A stretch of 64,000 nucleotides of DNA from Chelydra serpentina (Eukaryota > Chordata > Testudines > Chelydridae): contig JBAIAC010000006.1 of assembly GCA_037349315.1 (NCBI GenBank), forward strand, positions 12,063,501 to 12,127,500. Direction: 5' to 3'. Numbering within the stretch: the first letter of the stretch is position 1; every line of letters begins with the position of its first letter. This document shows positions 1-10,395 of this stretch, piece by piece. The notes beneath the pieces are model-generated. The model ran no database searches and was not told the DNA's origin. It was given only the letters and a program-made list of their open reading frames with translations. A program made the position numbers and the translations under genes.

Positions 1-183
1 AGCTGCAGGCGCTGGGCTTGTTCTCTTTTCAACAATTCTACTCCTGCTGGTCTAAGCATTCAAGAAAAGAACTCTGATCCCACCAGGCAACTTACTGCAG
101 GATTACATGACCCCCTGCAGCCCAGCTCCCTTTGTAGGGAAAAGAAGACCGTGGCCCTATGGCAAGTGATCCTGCTTCTCTCA
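1..183. other. Unassigned leading sequence
   Basis: I see no gene, RNA or recognisable repeat in this short leading stretch. An 88-codon frame on the minus strand runs through it into the neighbouring repeat, has no recognisable domain and is not supported. Confidence 0.3.
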
Positions 184-270
184 GAAGCGACAAAGTCCTG
201 TGGGACCTTATAGACTAACAGACGTATTGGAGCATAAGCTTTCGTGGATGAATACCCACTTTGTCTCTCA
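184..270 (-). mobile_element. Penelope-like element tail with broken hammerhead
   Basis: Read on the minus strand, this stretch matches the arms of the foldback element at 19706-20121: a hairpin-GAAA-GCTTATGC block, then a run ending in a ...CTTTGTCGCTTC tail. The downstream half of the hammerhead-like fold is intact, including the GTGG...CCAC hairpin, GAAA and GCTTATGC. The upstream CTGANGA box is replaced by CTGAGAGACA, and the bases before it no longer pair with ATGC. This copy therefore looks ribozyme-dead. Assignment to Penelope-like elements is inferred from the ribozyme-bearing tail, because no reverse transcriptase is present. It is a 5'-truncated or solo tail. Confidence 0.6.
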
Positions 271-591
271 GTAGCTGTGACGAACAAACACACAGCAGGG
301 ACAGCTAAACACAGAGTGGACACCATGCTGCTGAATTTTCTCTTTCAACAACAAACCCTTGCTCTTCTGATATATGCCTGAGGATCTTTACCAACACTTG
401 AGAGAGTGGACAGCACTTTGGTTTGTAAGGTCTCGTCCGAAACTTGTATGCGGTAAAGTATAAAGTAAAGATAAAGGGATGGGTCATTCCTAGAAGGATG
501 TGAATCTAGGACACCAGATAACGTAGCTATTCCAAACCAGATGCTTAGAGCACTCAGCTACACCTCTCGGGCCTGAAACCTTGGGCACTGA
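271..591. other. Unassigned sequence
   Basis: About 320 bases separate the Penelope-like tail from the first MITE. Two small minus-strand frames occur here but show no domain. I see nothing else that I can name. Confidence 0.3.
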
Positions 592-887
592 GGGCAGGTC
601 TACACTATGGCAGGGATCGACGCTCTGAGATCGATCCACCAGCGGTTGATTTAGCGGGTCTAGTAAAGACCCTCCAAATCGACTGCAGATCACTCTCCAG
701 TTGATCCCAGTACTCTACCCCCGACGAGAAGAGTAAGGTGAGTCAATGGGAGATTTTCTCCCGTCGAGTCCCCATGGTGTAGACCCCGTGGTAACTCGAC
801 CTAAAGTACGTCGACTCCAGCTATGTTATTCACCTAGCTGGAGTTGCGTAGCATACATCGACTTACCGTGACAGTGTAGACGTAGCC
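592..887 (+). mobile_element. PIF/Harbinger-type MITE, hairpin-bearing
   Basis: The ends are inverted: GGGCAGGTCTACACT on the left and the reverse complement of GGCTACGTCTACACT on the right. At 296 bp its length is nearly identical to the better preserved relative at 18898-19194 (297 bp), whose target duplication is a clean TAA. Here the flanking triplets are TGA and TCA, so the duplication has decayed or is not TAA. An internal hairpin at 814-844 (ACTCCAGCTA... around a TTATT loop) corresponds to the first hairpin of the relative in opposite orientation. A small GGGAGA/TCTCCC hairpin lies near 748-763. There is no coding capacity, so transposase would have come from an autonomous relative. 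Confidence 0.75.
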
Positions 888-982
888 TCAGTCCCTGCAC
901 ATAGCTCCCATTGACTTTATGTGGCAAATATGTGACTTTATGTGAGTTTATGAGGCACAGTATGGCTCCGATTGAGGGGAGG

Positions 983-2485
983 CATAGATTCATAGATTCT
1001 AGGGCTGGAAGGGACCTCGAGAGGTCATCGAGTCCAGCCCCCTGCCCTCATGGCAGGACCAATTACTGTCTAGACCATCCCTGATAGACATTTATCTAAC
1101 CTACTCTTAAATATCTCCTGAGATGGAGATTCCACAACCTCCCTAGGCAGTTTATTCCAGTGTTTAACCACCCTGACAGTTAGGAACTTTTTCCTAATGT
1201 CCAACCTATACCTCCCTTGCTGCAGTTTAAGCCCATTGCTTCTTGTTCTATCCTCAGAGGCTAAGATGAACAAGTTTTCTCCCTCCTCCTTATGACACCC
1301 TTTTAGATACCTGAAGACCGCTATCATGTCCCCTCTGTCTTCTCTTTTCCAAACTAAACAAACCCAATTCCTTCAGCCTTCCTTCATAGGTCATGTTCTC
1401 TAGACCCTTAATCATTCTTGTTGCTCTTCTCTGAACCCTCTCCAATTTCTCCACAGCTTTCTTGAAATGCGGTGCCCAGAACTGGACACAATACTCCAGT
1501 TGAGGCCTAACCAGCGCAGAGTAGAGCGGAAGAATGACTTCTCGTGTCTTGCTCACCACACACCTGTTAATGCAGCCCAGAATCATGTGTGCTTTTTTTG
1601 CAACAGCATCACACTGTTGACTCATATTTAGCTTGTGGTCCACTATAACCCCTAGATCCCTTTCTGCCGTACTCCTTCCTAGACAGTCTCCTCCCATTCT
1701 GTAGGTGTGAAACTGATTTTTCCTACCTAAGTGGAGCACTTTGCATTTGTCCTTATTAAACTTCATCCTGTTTACCTCTGACCATTTCTCCAATTTGTCC
1801 AGATCATTTTGAATTATGACCCTATCCTCCAAAGCAGTTGCAATCCCTCCCAGTTTGGTATCATCTGCAAACTTAATAAGCGTACTTTCTATGCCAATAT
1901 CCAAGTCATTGATGAAGATATTGAACAGAGCCGGTCCCAAAACAGACCCTTGCGGAACCCCACTCGTTATACCATTCCAGCAGGATTGGGAACCATTAAT
2001 AACTACTCTCTGAGTATGGTTATCCAGCCAGTTGTGCACCCACCTTATAGTAGTCCCATCTAAGTTGTATTTCCCTAGTTTATTGATAAGAATATCATGC
2101 GAGACCATATCAAATGCCTTACTAAAGTCTAGGTATACCACATCCACCACTTCTCCCTTATCCACAAGACTCGTTATCCTATCAAAGAAAGCTATCAGAT
2201 TGGTTTGACATGATTTGTTCTTTACAAATCCATGCTGATTATTCCCTGTCACCTTACCACCTTCCAAGTGTTTGCAGATGATTTCCTTAATTACTTGCTC
2301 CATTATTTTCCCTGGCACAGAAGTTAAACTAACTGGTCTGTAGTTTCCTGGGTTGTTTTTATTTCCCTTTTTATAGATGGGCACTATATTTGCCCTTTTC
2401 CGGTCTTTTCCAGTCTTCTGGAATCTCTCCTGTCTCCCATGATTTACCAAAGATAATAGCTAGAGGCATGAACTGATGGTTTAGT
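983..2485 (-). mobile_element. CR1 LINE, 5'-truncated, minus strand
   Basis: A 1.5 kb copy of a chicken-repeat-1 non-LTR retrotransposon in reverse orientation. The 3' end is at the left, where the plus strand reads CATAGATTCATAGATTCT, the complement of the short tandem tail (ATTCTATGA-like) typical of CR1. The next stretch matches the 3' UTR block common in turtle CR1 copies (GGGCTGGAAGGGACCTCGAG). Protein similarity to CR1 reverse transcriptase runs from about 1070 to 2480 and then stops abruptly. This is the 5' truncation expected from incomplete target-primed reverse transcription. The endonuclease domain and ORF1 are absent. It is probably the youngest LINE in the window, since most of the reverse transcriptase still reads. 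Confidence 0.93.
1070..2480 (-). pseudogene. CR1 reverse transcriptase fragment, two frameshifts
   Basis: The main open frame (2450 to 1290) gives about 386 residues with the reverse transcriptase blocks in order: NYRPVSL near residue 37, DFSKAFD near 108, GVPQGSVLGP near 164 and the catalytic FADD near 194. All three expected aspartates are present. Similarity starts upstream in another frame (IIFGKSWETGEIPEDWK, about 2454-2407). The frame changes near 2405, and the initiating Met at 2450 is therefore an artefact of the shift. A second frameshift near 1320 moves the reading into the frame 1327-1070, which carries the C-terminal block (RYLKG...HWNKLP). The N-terminal endonuclease is missing. 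This is a dead fragment, not a host gene. Confidence 0.92.
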
Positions 2486-2944
2486 TTCTCTTTTTGTTCA
2501 CGGCAGGAGAAAGGAATTGGAAGATAAATGAAAAGGGTGTTGAGGTTGCAAGCCTCACAGGCTTGAGATTTTATTTTCTTTGTTATGTTCAAGGACAATA
2601 AAATATTTTCCAACAGCTTTCCCAGAGCTAGGTTATATTGATGCATTATTTGAATCTGCCGGGAGCTCACTGCACTTACCTGTGAAAGCACCCACAAGCC
2701 ATGAGGATTGTCCTTCAAAGCAGAGGATAAATGTTCAGTGAGTTAACCTGGACAAGAAAACACAGAGGGATTTCGTTTTCAATACTTCAAAGGATCTGCT
2801 AGTAATAAAATCAGCACAGCTAGACATACCAGCTTCCATACACCCATTACTGTCTCCTGGGACAGACTATTATTATTTCTTTATAAGCGTGCCAGGCACT
2901 TTACAGTACTGTTGCAAGGCAGCTGGCACCTGGGATTAAAATTG
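2486..2944. other. Unassigned sequence upstream of the CR1 copy
   Basis: This is the target DNA flanking the truncated end of the CR1 copy. A minus-strand frame from 2718 enters the CR1, but its first 80 residues (2718-2480) match nothing I recognise. No RNA gene or repeat structure is visible. Confidence 0.3.
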
Positions 2945-3520
2945 GTTCAGCGCCCCTGTGCCAGAACAGGTGCTCCCCGTGGAGCCAATTCATGGGCTAT
3001 GGCTGCACCTGGGCTATAAAGGGTGGGAGGGAGTTCACCGAGGGCACAGCTGGATGGTGAACTGCAGAGTGAAGCTGCCGGGAAGGAGGATCTCCTGCAG
3101 TGGTCCCTGAAGAAGGGAGTGGGGGCTTGGTAAGAAGATCCAGCTGAAAGTTTTGTTCTTCCTTTGGGAGAAGCCAAAGAAGGCAGGTCAGGCCTTGTCT
3201 CGTCTCTAGCTGCTCAGGCAGCAGGACGGGACAGGAGCCTCGGGGAGGAGGGGCCATGCCCAGCTTAAAGCTGAGTGCAAGATTTGGTTTTGTGTTTGCT
3301 TTTTTGGAACTTAGCATCAATAAAGAAACAAGATCCCAAGAAGGGCTGTGGCTGGATGAGCAAGACTGTGTGGAGTTTTGTTTAAGGTGCCATAAAGAAG
3401 AGGAAAATAATTGCAGAGCACTGCAGAGGCACCCTTGCCAAGAGGGGGCGCGTGGCTGGTGGCCACCCCATTACAAGTACAAGCAGATAGACATGGGCTG
3501 TGCCCCGGAGTTAACAATCT
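2945..3520 (+). repeat. Possible LTR-like remnant
   Basis: The stretch is GC-richer than its flanks and carries a TATAAA at about 3016, an AATAAA at about 3319, and a following CACCCTTGCCAAGAGGGG block that I associate with interspersed turtle repeats of LTR type. Spacing of the TATA-like and polyadenylation-like motifs (about 300 bp) fits a long terminal repeat. I cannot find the paired TG...CA ends, a target duplication, a primer-binding site or any gag/pol coding sequence. The alternative is a promoter and terminal exon of an unknown transcript. The assignment rests partly on recollection of similar sequence. Confidence 0.35.
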
Positions 3521-5337
3521 AACTGTAGGTGCTATGAGTGGTGATTACAAAGTAGTAGGGAGGGGATGGGGGTAGGTGTGGGAGGAGGTGGCACAGAGTT
3601 AAAGAGATGATGAAGGTTGAAATGCAGGCAGTACTGCCTAATGATTACAGCAGGAAACAGGGAATTTGACACTACGGCGATAAGCGAGGTATAAATGCTT
3701 CAATAGATAGAATGAGAGAAATCAGGATTCTTGGGATCTCGTCCCCACTCTGTTACTGAGTCTCATGACCATGCCTCAGTACAGCATCAGAGCAGGCATC
3801 ACAATGAAAAGGGCACTTTGGTTTTGGATGCTCCTACCTAGGGATACGATCTTCAGCCCCTGAAAATTCTAGAAACATCCCCAATGACTTGTCATCCGTA
3901 ACTCTTTAGAAACCCCAAATAAGCACTTGTGTGCTGACTACATGAATGGCAAAATATTGTTCTCTGCAATACAGATGCAGTAGAGAATAGTTATACAAGC
4001 TACACTGTTTGACTGGAAGCATAAACATGTGCTTAAGGGAGACAAGTCTGACAGCCTAGAGACCTAATCTTCCTATTAGCAGCCTTCCGTGTCTATTATC
4101 CTGTCTCACTACATTTCCTTTTGTGTCATAGCTCAGATGGCTTTTGCAACAGAACAAACAGACGTGCCCTGAGATTTGCATAAAGATCATTCTTGATATT
4201 AAAAAAATGTTTCAAGATGTCGCTGGCACAGGGATGATTTTCTCATACATTAGGAATCCCAGTTATAACCAGCCCCCTCTCACAACCAATTGTTAAAAGC
4301 TTCTAGTCTTCCATTGTTTACACATTGTCCAGCTCAGAGTGTTACACGAAGGAGCTGAATTACAGGTCAAGATTTATATTTAAGTGAATTGTGCTCTCTG
4401 GAAAATGGAGAGCATCTGTGAGATCACAGGCCTGGAGAAAGGGAGCAGGGAAGACATCAGTGGTGTCGTGATGGCTCCCCCAAAAAATGGAATTGTAAGT
4501 AGACAAAGTGAATAATTTACCAGTCCCATATCCGGTTCTTAATCTCTTCTCCTTTTACGTATACAGGGCTGTATGTGTAAATGACACTTTATGAACACAT
4601 GAATGACATAGCAAATAATTCACAGCTGGCTTTGTGAGTGCCACTCTATGGAAAACAATGGAGTTGCATTGCCAGGACTGAATTTGGCCCATCAACTTTG
4701 CCCTGAGAAGCCATTGTAACATATTCATAAAGTGTGTGTTGTGTCTCTTTCTAGAGGACAATGACCTACTACTGCTACCATTTAATGGAGGTATACCTAC
4801 AAGTCAAGAGATTTGTTCTTTGGTGCTGAAGGTCCCAAGCTAACACCGCTGGCAAGCCACACATAGGATCATCACAACTACAATATGTAATTCAGGCAGA
4901 CAAATATGAGAAGCCAGAAGAGAGCACAGACAGAAGATGTCAAGGAAATAATGTCAATACTGGATGCTTTTGCATGAGATGCTTGTTTCAAAGGGGCAAT
5001 TGCTAAGAAAAGCGGGGTGCTTGGTGGGCAGGTTGCTGAAAGCATAGCAGAGCTGTATAAAAGCAGGCACAAAGCCAGAGAGCGGGAGAAGGAAATTGCC
5101 GAAAAGATACAGAGTAGAATAAGAAGGGGGAGGGGAGAGTAGGAGGAAATGAAAGTCATGGGAGTTTGGCATGCAGAAGTACTTCAGAAGGCTCACAACA
5201 GTCTTCTCTTCCATTGGAGGAGATCAGTCTCCTGCTAACCCAGGCCTTCCACTTACCTCTTTGGTCCACATTGTCGTGACAGACATAGGCAATGAACTTT
5301 TTAAAAAAATAACTGCAGATGCAAATGTTTAGCAATG
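3521..5337. other. Unassigned intergenic sequence
   Basis: There are 1.8 kb without a supportable gene. The longest minus-strand frames (about 93 codons near 4878-5159) run through a purine-rich tract near 5040-5150 and have the skewed composition of its complement, so I discount them. No known repeat is evident. Confidence 0.3.
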
Positions 5338-5428
5338 AGTGTGATTAGCCATTGGACCCGAACACCGAGGGATGTGGTATAGACTCCATCACTTGCAGTC
5401 TTTGAATCAAGACTGGATGTGTTTCTAA
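5338..5428 (+). mobile_element. CR1 3' fragment, first half
   Basis: This matches the 3' region of CR1, with the HWNKLP-like block decayed and reading through TTTGAATCAAGACTGGATGT. It stops at 5428, where an 810 bp MITE begins, and resumes at 6239. The two halves were once contiguous; in other CR1 copies here (15550-15600, 7090-7130) the TTTCTAAAAGAT-type sequence runs straight across the junction. Confidence 0.7.
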
Positions 5429-6238
5429 GGCCTTGGCTACACTTGCAGCTGTACAGCGCTGAGAGTTAAACCCGCCTTCGTACAGCTGAGTAGGGAAAGT
5501 GCTGCAGCCTGTCCACACTGGCAGCTGCCAGTGCAGTAAGGTGGCTACATTTCAGGCATTTGCAGCTGTATTGGGAGCGGTGCATTATGGGCATTCAAGT
5601 GGCTGCAACGTGCTTTTCAAATCGGGGGGGTGAGGGGGACTTTGACAGGGAGCGTTTTGGGAGACAGAGTGGGTTTTTGGAATCTCCACAGAGTGTCAGC
5701 TCATTATTTCCACACCTCCACATCCCCTGCCTCTCTCTCAATCACTGAAAGCAAACAGCAGGGGCTTTGTTTGTTTTTAAAGAGCAGATAAAAGAGAACT
5801 TGGGGAAACGGAGCCTTCCCCCTCCCCCCCGCCGTTCTTCTCCCCCCCCCCACGCCGTCTCTGTCCAAGGCAACTTTGCTGCCGGCATTCCTAACGGAGC
5901 CCCCCCCCCCCCCCCCCCCCCGCCTACAAACAGTAGCTGTGTTTGGTTTTTTGTAAAGCACCTCAACAACGGAGCTCTGAACTCCAACCTGGAAGTGCCG
6001 TTTCAAAACAAAGGCAGCTTCCGGAGGTCAGTAACTGCGGAGTTCCTCGGCTACACTGAAAGACCAGCGTTCCACCCACTTTGCAACAGTTGTTATTCCT
6101 CTCAGGGAGGTGGAGTACATGCAGCATTGTATCTGAGGAGATACACCGTTGCACGTGCCTTGCAAGTGTAGCCAGTTAGTGAGTTACAGCGCTGCAGGCA
6201 GTTTTATTGCGCTGTAACTCGTAAGTGTAGCCAAGGTC
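5429..6238. mobile_element. MITE inserted in CR1 (TWA target site)
   Basis: The element has inverted ends, GGCCTTGGCTACACTT on the left and AAGTGTAGCCAAGGTC on the right, with one mismatch. It is flanked by TAA on the left and TTA/TTAA on the right, in line with the TWA target sites of PIF/Harbinger transposons; a TA duplication (mariner-like) cannot be excluded. The inside is GC-rich and noncoding, with CAGCTGTACAGCGCT-type ends and a 22-base C run at 5900-5921. The frames inside it (for example 5767-6171 and 5704-6006) encode only proline- or glycine-rich runs from the C/G tract and are not genes. Confidence 0.75.
5900..5921. repeat. Poly-C tract
   Basis: A run of about 22 C bases within the MITE, preceded by two shorter C-rich runs (5820-5850). 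It forms the low-complexity core of the spurious frames in this element and could be length-variable or mis-sequenced. Confidence 0.9.
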
Positions 6239-6395
6239 TTAAAGATACACTCTAGTTCCACAATTTGTTGTGGGGCTAGACACAGGAATCACTGGGTGAA
6301 ATTCTACAACCCTGGATTATGCAGGAGGCTAGACTAGATTATCAGAATAGACTTGTCTGGCCTTAAAAAAAATCTACCAATCTATTATTTTAATG
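6239..6395 (+). mobile_element. CR1 3' fragment, second half
   Basis: Continuation of the CR1 3' end interrupted at 5428. It contains the 3' UTR phrases shared with the copies at 7080-7240 and 15540-15710, such as CACTGGGTGAAATTCTA and a CTAGACTAGATTATCA block, and ends in a short A-rich and AATCTA tail. Confidence 0.75.
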
Positions 6396-6455
6396 GGAGC
6401 ATACTGTGGAACAGCAATCTTCCATTTGAAATATAGACTTACCTCCTTCACCACC

Positions 6456-7242
6456 GGTGATCGGTTCTCGGCCCTACACTATTTAACCTTTCTATCAGTG
6501 ACACGGATAGAAGCATAATCGTCACTGATATAGTTTGCAGATGACACAAAGATTGGGGGAGTGGTAAAGAATGATGAGGACAGGCCACTGGTACAAAGTG
6601 ATCTAGATTGCTTTGTAAGCTGGGTGTAAACAAACAATATATGGCAAATGTAAAGCCATATATCTGGGAACAAAGAACATAGGCCATACTTACACAATGG
6701 GGGACTCTACCCTGGGAAGCAGTGACTCTGAAAAAGATTTTGGGGTCGTGGTGAATAATCAGCTGAATACGAGCTCCCAGTGTGACGCTGTGGCCAAAAA
6801 GGCGAATGTGAGCTTTGGATGCATAAATAGAGGAATATAGAGAAGAAGTAGAGAGGTTATATTACCACTGTATTTGACACCGGTGTGACTGCTACTGGAA
6901 TACGGTGTCCAGCCCTGGTGTCTACAATTCAAGGAGGATGTTGATAAATTGAAGAGGGTTTAGGAGAAGAGCCAAGAGAATGATGGAAGGATTGAAAACT
7001 ATGTCTTATAGTGAACATTTTAACAGCGAGGGTAATAAACCATTGGAACAATTTACCAAGGGTTGTGGTGGATTCTCCACCACTAGCAATGTTTAAATCA
7101 AGATGGGATGTTTTCCTAAAACTGCTCTAGTTCAAACAGGAATTATTTGGGGGAAAGTTCTATGGTCTGTGTCATACATGATGTCAGAGTAGATTATCAT
7201 AATGGTCCCTTCTGGCCATGGAATCTGTAAATCTATGAAATC
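6456..7242 (+). mobile_element. Decayed CR1 LINE, plus strand
   Basis: A second CR1 copy in direct orientation. In translation the catalytic FADD block is recognisable near 6533-6545 (TTTGCAGATGACACAAAG). The SQCDAVAKKA-like block follows near 6777-6805, and the C-terminal block continues to the 3' UTR. It ends around CTGTAAATCTATGAAAT at 7225-7241, a CR1-type tail. Many stops and frameshifts show it is old. About 60 to 80 bp of the NWNKLP-proximal region appear to be deleted near 7020-7040. Confidence 0.85.
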
Positions 7243-7955
7243 AGGCAGCTTCCTTCTGAGTTCAACTGCCCTGACCCAGATCTGGCCCAGTCTGGAGCAA
7301 TCCAGAGCACCAATTGCAGAGAAAGTCCTGCTCAGTCTCAGATTGGAGCATGCTCAGAGAGAATGGAATTTTCAGGGAATGTAGCTGCTAAAATCTAAGT
7401 CTTTGAGTATGTGCAGACTGTGATTATGCTCAAAATTTATAATTTGGCCTAATTTTGATGGATTTTCACCAGAATGGCAAAAGACACATCCATGATACCA
7501 AGCCGCCCCTTACCAAATTTCAAGTCCCTGCTCTGAAGCATGGGGGCGCTAGACCTGTTCATTGAAAAGATTGCTAGAATTTTTTAATATGGAAAAACAA
7601 TGTACTAATCACTAGCCTCATTCTTGAAAATGGATGAACTATTTTGGCTGAAAGTTTAACAACAGATTGGCCTAAGGCAAGAACCCACCATGGAAAATTC
7701 AGCCCAAATGGCTAAAATTTGGCAAAGTTATAAGCAATTGAAAACAGGGTCTTATAATGGGAAACATCAGGCAACTTTATTAAGCAGCTATCAGTCCTGG
7801 CTCCAGTGATGATGTTACCAGACTAGAAATCTCATACACTTTACTTAATCCTCTCTCATGAAGAAGTGCAGTAGCATAGTCCATCTGGTATGTACATGTA
7901 AGGTAAGATTGATTATGCTTTGTTTGAAGACCTCTAACTATGCCAATGCACAATA
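7243..7955. repeat. Unassigned, probably old interspersed repeat
   Basis: The style of this stretch (GAAAGTCCTGCTCAGTCTCA, GCATGCTCAGAGAGAATGGA) resembles a sequence that I believe is interspersed in turtle genomes. I cannot name the family, find its ends or show a second copy in the window. No coding sequence is supported. Confidence 0.25.
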
Positions 7956-8203
7956 GAGCTGAGTGAATAATTAAAAACAAAACAAAAACTAAAGTGAAAT
8001 AAATGTTTATGTTTCCTTTTTTGGTGGTTTTCCTCCTGTTTTGTTTTTTTAAAATTAATATAGTTAAATTTCTAAACAAAATATTTTGAAACAAAAAGTT
8101 GAAATACTTTGTTTCAAAGTGGCCAAAAATGCATTTTTCAGCAAATGCACCAAAAATGCATTTTTTTAGTTAATTTATTTGCCCACAATATGACATTCAG
8201 CTC
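7956..8203. mobile_element. MITE with GAGCTG ends and TA duplication
   Basis: The ends are inverted (GAGCTGAGTGAAT on the left, ATGACATTCAGCTC on the right) and flanked by TA at 7954-7955 and 8204-8205. That fits a Tc1/mariner-like nonautonomous element. The interior is A/T-rich with repeated AAAATGCATTTTT motifs. A shorter relative with the same end sequence and TA flanks lies at 47925-48021, which strengthens the boundary call. Confidence 0.6.
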
Positions 8204-8353
8204 TACTACATAATGAGATGAGTTAAGAATAGGGTTTACTGTAAGTCTGGTGAAAGGAAGAAGTGTAATTTGCTTGTCAGTAATTGACCTGACATCACAT
8301 ATTTCTTTACACGGTATGGTTCAATGATAAGTATTAGATATGGTGGCTTCCAC

Positions 8354-8381
8354 ATTATTATTTATTATTATTATTATTATT
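8354..8381. repeat. (TTA)n microsatellite
   Basis: Imperfect repeat of TTA/ATT units, of the kind that often ends MIR or SINE copies, although no SINE body is recognisable upstream. Confidence 0.85.
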
Positions 8382-10125
8382 GCTGAGAGGACAATGCAAT
8401 TTTTCCCCATTAAATGAATATTTGTTCACATTTATTTTTCAATGAATTGGCTTCAGCTGCCATTTGTACATTCTAGTGACTGGGACTCAGACACAATGGA
8501 CCAGGAAAGTGAATTTCAAGGGTGAATGGAACAGAATTTTAAATTCACGCATACCGGCATTTGTGTTGGAAGTGCTGGCTGTATTCTTTCAAGGAAGGTA
8601 ACAGAAATAATCCCAAGTGACTATCTGACCAACACATCTAAGTAACACTGCTCAACTGCTGTTATTCACAAACTATCAGGTGTCAAAAGAATTCATAATA
8701 TCTGTCGAAGAAAATCAACTGTAGTAAACTGCAATTGGCTCAAAGATATTCCTTGAGCAAGAAAAGACGTTACACTTGAATAAATTATTTGTGGTGAATT
8801 ATTCACTTAGCTCTAGTTATTATAATTAAATTATGGTTTAATATGTAACATTCATGAGAAATTCCTCCATTCTGTATTTACTCACCATTTCATTTATCAT
8901 GACTGAAAGCACTGATTAAACATATGCATCAGCTGAACATTTTCCACTGAGATGCTGGGGCGGAAAAAAGGGAAAACTTTTGCTGAGAGATTGAATCAGG
9001 AAACAGATACTTCTGAATTAATGAACAGGCAGAATGGTTGGGATGGTGCATGAATCCAGAAATACTTTAAGTAGTGAAGAATTTTCACTGCTCTTCTAAG
9101 TGAAACATATTGTTTAGAGTCTTTTGATGTGTGACTAAGAAGTAAACAGGGGTTTTGTAAATAAATACTTCTCTTGAGTTTTGTGGTGTGGTCCTTGCTT
9201 GAGCATTCATATGAAAACACACCTTGGTTAACTGGCTGCATCTCACAGTGTCAGAGTGTGCGTGCTGGCACAATGGTGACATGATGACAATACCATATCA
9301 CATGACTTCTGAGGCTCACCGTGTAGGCAGTCAACTGTGGGAGCAGTGGAGCAATTGGGACAATGCCAATGAAAGATCAGAGCAACAGCATATGGAGGGA
9401 CAGAGATGTGAGATGCAGGAAACTGGAGATCAAAATTTGATTACATCTCTGGAAAAAGGTTGTCGGGTCCTCCTGTCCCAGAGAAGGAAACCCGGGAGAA
9501 CGGGGAACTCCTCACACACACATCAGAGAAAAAAATCCCTGCTTCGGCGCCATCAACTCTATGCCCAAACCTTAGCATTGGAGTGCTCAAGTCATTGCAA
9601 AGTGAGGAATGGCATAATTCATACAACTGTGCAGTTTCAGTTCACAAGAGCTCATGCAAATCTTTTCTTCTGCTTTGGTTTGTGTGGCCTTATCCCCCTC
9701 TGAGTTCTGGTTTCCTATGAACTCAATAACTCAAAGTGAAACCCAGCCAAAACCAATGTGTTTTGCCTGGTTTCAGGTTGAAATCACTCTGTTTCACAGG
9801 GTGTTCATCTGTAACCATAAACTGACCCAGGTGCACTCAAAGCTTTGCCCAAGAGTGTGAAAAACTAGCAAATGTTTCAGCATAACTGGCCCCAAACATT
9901 GGGATTATCACAAAACCCCAAACCAGACATCAGTGGTTTCACTGCAAAGATCTCTCGCAGCTCTCACCAAAGGAGGGCTATTGTAAAGGCCTCCTCTTAC
10001 TTGTGCTCAGGGTGCCAGATGAGAGAAGCTGGGAGGATTGCCAGGGGTTCAGACCCACAACACTCCAACAGTGGCTAACACCAGCTGCTTCAGGGGAAGG
10101 TGCAAGAAACCTGGTAAATAGACAG
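8382..10125. other. Unassigned sequence
   Basis: This stretch holds the longest unexplained plus-strand frame in the window (9224-9703, 159 codons). The translation shows no domain, no signal peptide and no similarity I recognise, and three other frames overlap it. The flanks show no convincing splice sites, so I treat it as chance. Nothing else is identifiable. Confidence 0.3.
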
Positions 10126-10395
10126 TTTTGGGCTAACCTTCCCACAGGGAAAATTTCCTCCTGACCTGTAGCTCTTAGTTGAGTTATGCCCTGAAGCCGG
10201 AAGGTTTATATCCTTCCCAAACACTTGCTCATTTTTAAAGTGCTTATATGGGCATTCTTGTTCTCCGTATAAATGTCAAACCCTGCGAAGCTCTTGGCTT
10301 CACTGATATTCTGTGCCAGTGAGTTCCAAAGGCTAACCGTGAATGGTGTGGAGGAAGAACGCCCTTTGACCAGGTTTGAGTTACAATGCTGATGT
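10126..10395 (-). mobile_element. CR1-family 3' fragment, minus strand
   Basis: Read in reverse, this contains the C-terminal CR1 coding block and proximal 3' UTR: GAGTTCCAAAGGCTAACCGT corresponds to the conserved (V)NxWNSLP region, and a TTATGCCCTGAAGCCGGAAG stretch belongs to the UTR. It belongs to a different CR1 subfamily from the copy at 983-2485 and is heavily decayed. Confidence 0.65.

Noticed and set aside
1809..2063. Plus-strand frames in the CR1
   Set aside because: They are antisense shadows of the reverse transcriptase on the minus strand.
5704..6171. Proline- or glycine-rich proteins around the poly-C run
   Set aside because: The frames translate the C/G homopolymers of a MITE and its terminal repeats.
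9224..9703. 159-codon plus-strand open frame as a possible gene
   Set aside because: No recognisable domain, other frames overlap it on both strands, and no clear splice or promoter context. The length is within chance expectation for 64 kb.
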